This document shows, one piece after another, positions 52,401 through 61,400 of a stretch of 64,000 nt of DNA (position 1 is its first letter; each line of letters opens with the position of its first letter). This stretch comes from Allygus modestus (taxonomy: Eukaryota > Arthropoda > Insecta > Hemiptera > Cicadellidae): NCBI GenBank assembly GCA_963675035.1, contig OY776117.1, positions 27,508,829 through 27,572,828 on the forward strand, read 5' to 3'. Under the pieces are notes generated by a model, which was not told the origin of the DNA, searched no databases, and saw only the letters and a program-made list of their open reading frames with translations. Made by a program: the position numbers and the translations under genes.

Positions 52401-55400
52401 TGATTTTTTTATGTATGGTGATGTTTTTTGCTTAATTACCAAGGTATATCTGATTATCCGAATTTCTGCATATCCGAATCGGCCCGATCCCCAATTAATT
52501 CGGATAATTGGAGTTCTACTGTAGCAGAAATAACTAAACGGCTAAATAATGTTACTTTAATTAACCTGAACCGATTTCAACAAATACATTTTACAAATCA
52601 TGGCCTACATCTGAATGGCAAAGGTAAGAATAAATTGGCTTACACAATATCATATGCCATTACACTGTGGCATGTTAAAAGGCCTCACAATGTCTCTCAG
52701 GATGTGCTAACCATTTCTCCAACTAATAACTCCTCAATTCAGAATGTGTTAGTGACTAAAAACAACCTAAAGGAGGTAATTGATAATCTAAAAGACTGTC
52801 CAAATGTTGCATTCGCAAACACAATCTCTGGAGACTTCACTGACCCAAAACACATGAGTGCTGGAGTGGCCGTTGTTTTCTACACTTTGTTAGGGAGGCC
52901 TACATCTGCAGATCTGGTTAGCAATAACCTGGCATGCCAGAGAGCTGAGCAAGGAATAAGTGTCTGTGGGTTGGTGACAAAGCCGAGGTATTATTTAAAA
53001 CCAAGAATACCAACTTATGATGAAGCATTTTGTCAGTTAACAACAGACTTTAAGAAGAGGAAACTTGAAAAACTTATCTGCCCTCCCAGGGGTTAAGTGA
53101 AGGACAAGATACAAATTGAACAGTTTACATGAAACCTGATGGAATTTCAAAATAAAACAGGTGCATCAGTCCATGTCATAGTCTTTAATGACAGTAAATC
53201 AAATAGTTTAATAAAAAATGGACAGAATTATCAATAATTTTCTAGACAACTACAGAGCATCATTTAAAGAGCTGCCAGTGCTCCAACAGCCTCCACTCCA
53301 GAGCCGGTTCCAAAAATGTCGGACATGAACGCTTTCCCACCACTTAAACTATCTCAGACTACCGAAATCACCGCCCAAGGGGAAGCAAGGATTTCAGAAG
53401 ATGGAATTGAAACAGAAGAGGTGGCATCTTCACTTGCTGTCCATTTTTTAAACTCAGTAGTCACAACCAGTCAAATAAAAAGTTAGCAACAAAACAAAAA
53501 GATAAATTAACAATTTTTCACCAAAATATCCAAAATTTCGCTTCAAGAATAGAACAATTGTCGGTTACCCTTGATGAGTTGAATCCCCAAATTGTAGTTT
53601 TGACAGAGCATGACATTAAAAATAACGAAATAAGTAAACTTAAGATAAATAACTATGAAATGAACAGTTTTTACTGTAGAGAAAGCACTTCTAAAAGTGG
53701 AGTTTTGACACTCGGGAAAAATAGTTTGAACTGGAAGCAGGTGGAGGTGCTGAAAGTGTTATCAGATAAATTACTGGAAGACAAACAATTTGAGTTCTGT
53801 GTTTACAAATATTTATTTAATAGTTTTAAGCTACTGGTTATAGGGATATATAGATCCCCATATTCTAGCTGTGCAGTATTTCTTGATAGATTAAGGGTTT
53901 TGGTTGATTTTTATTTAAAAAAATCAAAATATATAATTCTGGCGGGAGACATAAACACTGACGTTTTAAAAAATTATATAAATCATATCATGTTAAAAAA
54001 TACTTTAAAAAGTCTCAATATGAGATACCTTGTTGATTTCCCCACACGGGTAACAGAACATTCAAAAACAACTACAGTAGAGCGTCAAAAATCCGAACCA
54101 ATTGGGACCGTAGATGGTTCAGATTACCGATTTGTTCGGATTTTCAAACATAACCTAGAAATGCCTCTTAGACACATAATTAGGCCTACACTATTAAATA
54201 TGCAGTTCTAGGCTATAGTAAATGAAACAAAAACAATAGTTTTTTTGTACTTACGTATATTATGTACATTACTGTAGTTGGTTAAAAATAGACACGCCCA
54301 AGGTCATTTACCTAGCTCGGCGCGCTCACTCATTCCCCCGCCGGGCGCCGGCAGTTTGGCGCGAAATTTTAAAACATATGTCGTTTCCGTGCTAATTCAA
54401 TACAGTACAGTATTAATAACATCCTCAGGAGAGGTTCGGATTTTTGACGTTTCAGATTTTTGACGTTTCGGATTTTTGACGTTCGGATTTTCGACGCTCT
54501 ACTGTATTGATAATCTTATTGTAAAAAACCTTCAGGGTTATAACTTAGTTATTGAAGGCATTATAACTTGTCTCTTCATTCATGATGGTCAGTTGTTACA
54601 TTTAAAAAGCTTACAGTTAAAGTCTGAAAAGCAAATACCAATAAAACGTGAAGTGTGTAAATTTTCACTCAAAATTTACAATTATTTACTAAACTGGTTG
54701 AAAATGAGCTCTGGGAAAATGTATACATGGCCCCAGTTGATGCAAAATACGATGAATTTTCAAAAATATTTTATTTTTATTTTAACAAATCTTTTCAAAA
54801 AACAATTGTAACTGAAAGGAGGAAGAAGCATTCCTGGCTCACAGAAAACTTAAAAAGTGAAAAAAGACAATTATTACAGTTGACAAAAGATACACGCAGC
54901 AAAAATATCCTTCCACTACAAGATCTTTTAAAAGAGAAGACAAATGAGTTCAAAATAAATTTGACTTCAGCCAAGAAAAAAAATATTTTGAGGAAAAAAT
55001 TGAAAAATCTGAAAACGTACAGCAGTTTGGGATAGTATTAATTCTGAGGTTGGTGATAAAAATTAGAGCATGTAAACAATGTATCTTTGGAAGAAGGTAA
55101 TAATATTATTACTGATCCTAGAACTATATAAAATAAGTTCAATAATTATTTTATCAATGTCATTAAGGATAATTGTTTGGATATTTCTAGCATTGGTAGC
55201 TTAAACAACATAGATTCTCCTGAAAAAGTCAAGAACAAAGTTTAAATGTGAGAACAATATTGACATTTAAATCAGTTAATATAGAGGAGGTGGAAAAGGT
55301 TATAAGTTCACTAAAAAATAAAAATTCCTCTGGACACGATGAAATTCCAATTAAAGTTACTAAAAGTGCAAAACATCAACTTAGCACAGTCTTATGTCAT

Positions 55401-58400
55401 ATAATTAACTCATCATTTATATCAGGGATCTTTCCAAAGCAGTTAAAAATTTCAAAAGTAGTACGATACCCATTCATAAAAAAAATGACGGTAAAACCAT
55501 GTCAAACTATCGTCCCATCTCTCTTTTACTCGTCATTTCAAAAATGTATGAACAAATTGCTCATAAACAATTGACAGAATATCTAGAAAATATTAATAAC
55601 CTAAATAATTTTGTTTAATTTTTAGGCCCGGGAGGTCGGTAATAACAGCTGATATTTCTTTTATTGAATCTGTCATTGATTCAGTAGATAAAGGTGAATA
55701 TACCGCAGGAATTTTTATGGATTTATCTAAAGCATTCAATAGCGTGAATCATTCTTTTTTAATTAAAAAAATAAAGTCATTAAGCTTATCAAAAACTGCA
55801 ATTAAGTGGTTTGAATCATATTTGGACAAACGACTCCAATTTGTTGAAATTACCCACATATCAAAAGACAACCGTGTCTCATAAGTTTTTTTCAGAATCT
55901 CACATCATTAAACTTGGTGTCCCTCAGGGATCAATTATGGGCCCTCTCCTTTTCCTATGCTATATTAATGACATTTCAAATGCGGTAACTTATATGCCAC
56001 ACAATAATCTATGCCTCTATGCAGATGATGCTTCAACAAAAATATTATAAATTGTGATGTATAAAATATTGCATCACATCTTTGCAGTGTTTAATATGTT
56101 AATGAGATGTTATGACAATTGTTTATAATATAGTAAAACTATATTTGTGACCTACTATTCATTTGTATTTTTATGTATACAAACTCACAAATATATAGTT
56201 TTACATATAGTATATTGATGTTTAAAAAATATTATTACTAAGAAAATGTTTAAAGATAGAATGTTTAGCAAAGATGAAAATAATGTTTTTTGTGATGTAA
56301 AAACCTAGTTTTTCTACTTTTTCTAGTTTAAAGTAATTATTTAATAACTTTCAAAGCCAGGCGCCAAATAGGCTACTGACAACATATCAGTTACTGCAGT
56401 TTATCAGTGTCATTTTAATGTCAATGATAAACATGCTAGTTATACTGTCAGTAATAAGATAACACTCAACTTTGTGAGTAAAATATTATTCTTCTACTGC
56501 AGGATAACTATTTTAATGAAAAACATTGACATTAAATTCATACAAGAATTGATGCATTAACTGACAGTGGAAATAGTAGTTATCCTCTCATCAACACCCA
56601 GCCAAAAATTGAACCATTATAAAGTTTAAACCAAGCTAATATTGTTATTGTTAGAACAGTAAATTGTTTCATATAAATTGCAGTTTGAGGCATTTCTCTA
56701 TAGGTTTCACTTTAATCAGCAAAATTTACCTTCCTTTCAGAATTTGGAGTTAAAGATTAACAAGCATTATTAGTATTGTAAAACCGATACAAACAAATTA
56801 AGCAATAACATTAATTAATTAAGTTATCGTTTACTTCTCCACTACCCACAAATACCATGAAAAACTCATCTTAATAAGAGTACCTGGGGGCCGAGCTTTG
56901 CTCAGGGAAGGTCAGTCAGTTTATTTAGATGACTGGGAGTAATATTTCACCACTTCCCCCAACTGATTACCACATGTTTATAGCTCATTTGCCTCTTTCC
57001 TGCATTTTTAAGGTCACTCCAGTTATTATTTATAAGTCAATGCCCCTTTGATTTATTTTACTACCAGTATATAAGTAATATTCACTCAAATCTTTTAATC
57101 CCTGCTCTCAGGAAACCATATGTCAATAATCATAAACAACATGAGTCCCTTTGACAGTTCCCTGGTTGATTATGAACAGCTGTTACAATTCTTTTGTTTT
57201 GATTTGAAACTCCATAAGCCCAATGTTAATTTTTTAACTTTTCATTTTAGTTTTTTTACACTATTTGATTTTTCCTGGGGATGAGGCCTGTCTAGAACTT
57301 ATTTTTATCCCAGAAATTAGTTATTTTGAACATTTGAAGGAAATCGTTGGAGCCGTTTTTGAGATCCGTGTCGCAAGCAAGCAAACCATACTCATATTAG
57401 AGTATAGGATTTACAATGTTATGAATAATCAGGCTATACATTTATGTTATTCAGCTTCATATTATTACCCTCCCGCAAGAACACTCTCAAAATATATGTT
57501 AGAAAATATATTTTACCTCATATATGTTTTTAATGAGCTCAACTCATTATACCTACTTACCACATTGAGTGATATAGTTTGGTATGTGTAACATTTCAAT
57601 ACTAACTTCATAATAGGAATCATCCAAGAATCAGATCTAATTTAAATAAATGTAAAAATTACTTGTCTTAGAAAAACTGCAATGGAAATGAAAATCCGAA
57701 GATGTCTAACCTTGAGTTTTACTTGCAGGTTCTAATTAATTTGATTTCTCATGTTCAAAAAACAAGTCAAAAGCTTTTTATCAAGTTCCTTACTTTTTCA
57801 TATTTTACTGGCACATTTACTCAATTAAAATTAACTAGTTGTCCTGTTGCTCGAATCTGAGCAAGTTTGTACTCAACGAAAGGTTTCTTCAGTTGTAAAT
57901 AAACAATACAAAATATCTGATATTAAAACGGATGAAAAGAACCTACTTTCAATCAACACGTAGTTTAGACATCCGCCACCGGATAGCGTCACTGTTCAGA
58001 AAATTCAGAGCTTACTGTGTTTAAGTGATGCAAAATTCTGAGATGTATTGGAAAATCGATGTAAAAATACCTTTAATTTGGCACCTCAAACGTTAAAATC
58101 CGACCAGCTGTTATCGAGTTATGACTGTGAAGAAAAAACCCCTCGCGTATTAATATATAGGATTACATGGCAAGCTCAAAATCCTCACAACAGAACTGCT
58201 GTTGTAAATAAATATAAACATACATCAGTACGTCTATTGGTTTTGGGTATAATTATTTATAGAGGTGTACATTTACATGGCTAGCACAAAGAACTAGCAA
58301 TTCTTTACTAAAGGATTACTTATCTTGTTGGGTTTTCAGCTATATAATTGCATTACTCATTTACTCATAAAAGAAAATCTATTCAAGAATTTTTAATTTC

Positions 58401-61400
58401 AAAAAATTCATCCAGTAAGCAATAGGGTAAACTAAATACCGGTATCAGTATGTTTGTATTTTGATGTAGCTTAGAATTATATACAGTAGGCCCTTCGTAT
58501 ATATATAGGTATTGTGATTTTAATTGTAAAAAAAAGTGGGAAGTTGGGCTTGAGCAATGTTTTCAAATGAGATTGACACCAGCAAGTCGGCTATAGTCGC
58601 GTGATCAAAAATGTATATTAGTTATCATAGGTCCTGCTACAGCTCGCCTTAACTTAATCTAAAATGACTTATAATCTTACCTCAGAGGTTTCAAACTTGA
58701 TGTGGGTTTCACGAGTGCCGTCGCCGTTAGGACCGTCAGTCCACTCCCCATAAGTGAGGCCCCTCTCCCACCATATCAGTTTGGGCGGCTGTCTGGACCT
58801 CTCAAACGTAAGATCTGAGAGGTTCTCCTCTTCTGACAGAAACAGGAACATATCCTGTGGAGGAGGAGGGTTAGTACGAGTTCAAAACTACCACAAAACA
58901 TAAAACAACCATTCCAAATAGCTTTAAAATGTTAACATAATAACACAGCATGCTATTAGTCCGATCGCTATTAGCAGCATAACTGGTCTCATTTTTCATC
59001 AAATCTTTCAATTACGTTTAAAAGTGTCACCATTTAAAAATGATAGCAAAATCTTACATATAAGTTTAGATCTGGCATGCAATAAAAATCAAAAAAGTAA
59101 CGAAGACACATCGTAATTCGTTTAAATAGTAGCACTAAAAATGCTTAGATGCATAGCAAATATTTCCTCTTAAGACTGTAACAAATTTTAATCACTTACC
59201 TTTCAGCAACAAAAAATTAGTAAAACATAGTGTATTTTATCCTCATTCAAAATTAGGCATACATACCACCAACTGTTGAATTACCACTCAACATCACAAC
59301 AAAAACAGATATGTTAAACCAAATTTTTGAAAATGGTACATTGGTAGTTTATGACTTGGAAAGTCTAAAATGAGATAATTGATAGAATTGAACCTGACAA
59401 GTCTTTATAGAAAGGTAAGTAATCAAAGAAAATGTGCCCACCGGATATCAGTAGGGGAATCTACTAAGACAAATTTGATCAACAGGGAATACTGGGTAAA
59501 CAAACTCAAAAAGATTAACAAGCAATGTCAATCTAAACTTTTTAGCTGAAATAAGTATTTAAATATAAAAAGGACAGGTTTGGTTTAAATTCATATATGC
59601 CTACTTTTTACACTTGGCTTGCTGGAGACTAGTAATCCAGCACTTAAACAAGAGTCAGTGCTACACCTCACAGTGTGTCAGTAATATTGACAGAGCGAAG
59701 GGGAGTTTCTTGAACCCGTGTTATAAATAACACCCTTTAAGAAAATTAATTTGTATATGTAGGCCTAATTTGAGTTGACAGAAAATGAGTAAAAAATAAG
59801 TTTTTATTTCACCATTTTCTTAACAGTCTTAAAAATCTCGTATAAAACAGAAAAAACACTAAGACTGTCCCTCAGATTTGTGTGTTAAGGTCTTGTACCA
59901 TCTTTTTGTATATTTACCGTCTTGTATGTAAGTACAGTATAAGTGTAAATATATTGTTAAGTGTTGTGAGACGTGGTTTATCTATCCTGTTGATTTTTAT
60001 AACATTTAGGGGATTTTTATTAGGTTCATTGAAATTCACATGCTGTAAGATTATAAAATAATCATAAAAACTGTGTTTAAGTGTATAACATGTTTACCAC
60101 AAATATTTAACTTCTAAACAAAATTGAGATAACTACGCGGACTGGGTATTTACTACTTTGATGGTCTTTTGGAGTGTATAATAAATTAACAACTTTGGAG
60201 GAAAAGAATTGAAATTTAATTACATTGTGACTTTGTTCTGTATTTGTCCAGTTATAAAATTACATATTTTTTAAAATTTGTATAGAATGTCTCATATCTA
60301 ACCAGTTCCTTCATAGTTTGGCAATGGTGTGGTTTGTAAGCTTGACAGGTCATTTTAAAACAATTTCCATGTCATTATTTATTGGAAAAATAATTAAAAA
60401 GTGTAATCAATCAAATATCCTCAAATCTTATACACTGATAATAACAAAGGTAGTAAGTAAGAGTAGATATAAATTACATTGGTGTTTTTATATAAAATAT
60501 CATAAATACCCAAAATTCCCGGGTATTTACCGCGAGATTTAAATACCTGTGTATTTTACATCACTATTCATGTTTATAAATATGTATTCTTAGAAGGTAT
60601 AAAATGTCAATAGATAGCTTGACTATTTTTGATGGCAAGGCACAAACCATCATACTTGAATAGGCGACAAACTACCAGTGTCAGCAGGTTAGTCATATTC
60701 TAGTATTTTGTCCTAATAGGACACAACTTCATTGGATGACTACTGGCTGCATTACTTGGGGAATATGTGGGGACTCCATTCTCTGGTTAACACATTCGCT
60801 GCGTTTAACATGTTTAAATATGAAAATCTCATCTTTCAATACTGAGCAATGTTTTGATTACGGGACACCCGCAGCGAATGTGTTAAACTTCTAACTACTT
60901 TGAGTAACTACTCTGTTCAAGTTGTCACCTCACATTAACTGGCCTTAAGAATAACATGGGAACTTTGATGACCCATGAGCTTCATAGAAATATTTTTTAG
61001 ATTCTTAGGCGACCTAGGGGGTGAGCTGTTTTTTGTCTTCATAGATATAGATTAGAATATTCCTTCAGTGTTTCAGTAAGAAAACAAAACTTCTATTTAT
61101 TGTGAACTTGTAGTAATCAGAAATCAAATAATAAGCCATTTGTTTTAATAATTATATTTTCAAGATAAAATTATTAGGATTCATACTCTTACATCTTCAA
61201 AACAACTGATCTCATTATTGGAGTAACAACCCTAAATATTATATAAAACAAATTATGTTCTCAAGGGGAGATAAAATAAGTATTCTATAAGAATTAAACA
61301 TTTTATGAAGTTGAAATGAACTATAACTTACACAAATACACAGTTGAAACACTATTTACAAAAATTACAGATTTAGATTACGACTTTGTAAAACATTACA

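Larger units (their letters stand above)
51073..53210 (+). pseudogene. retrotransposon ORF1: linker, SGNH esterase-like domain, macro-like domain
   Basis: N-terminal 138 codons (51073-51489) are Asn/Lys/Gln-rich and end in SNKFAILGKPTDTDN. SGNH-like blocks follow: ITLCSDSRG (block I Ser, about 51575-51605), VVLLGGSNDS (block III, 51727-51756), then after the 51918-52521 insertion NHGLHLNGKGKNKLA (block V His, about 52608). CR1-clade ORF1 proteins are known to carry such an esterase. From about 52755 the frame reads VAFANTISGDF, KHMSAGVAVVFYTLLGRP, ISVCGLVTKPRYYLKP, YDEAFCQLTTDF, LICPPRG, and past a stop EFQNKTGASVHVIVFN. This is the strand order of a macro (ADP-ribose-binding) domain of the TARG1/OARD1 type. 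Stops at 53094 and about 53128 and the insertion inactivate it. Confidence 0.7.
50990..56050 (+). mobile_element. non-LTR retrotransposon copy B with SGNH and macro-like ORF1
   Basis: Antisense in CLPTM1 intron 3. Order: ORF1 (about 51073-53210), endonuclease (about 53503-54640), reverse transcriptase (54727-56050, ending just after the catalytic box, so the 3' part is missing). Two Tigger-like elements interrupt it (51918-52521 and 54075-54504). Multiple stops and frameshifts show it is an old, dead copy. Confidence 0.85.
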
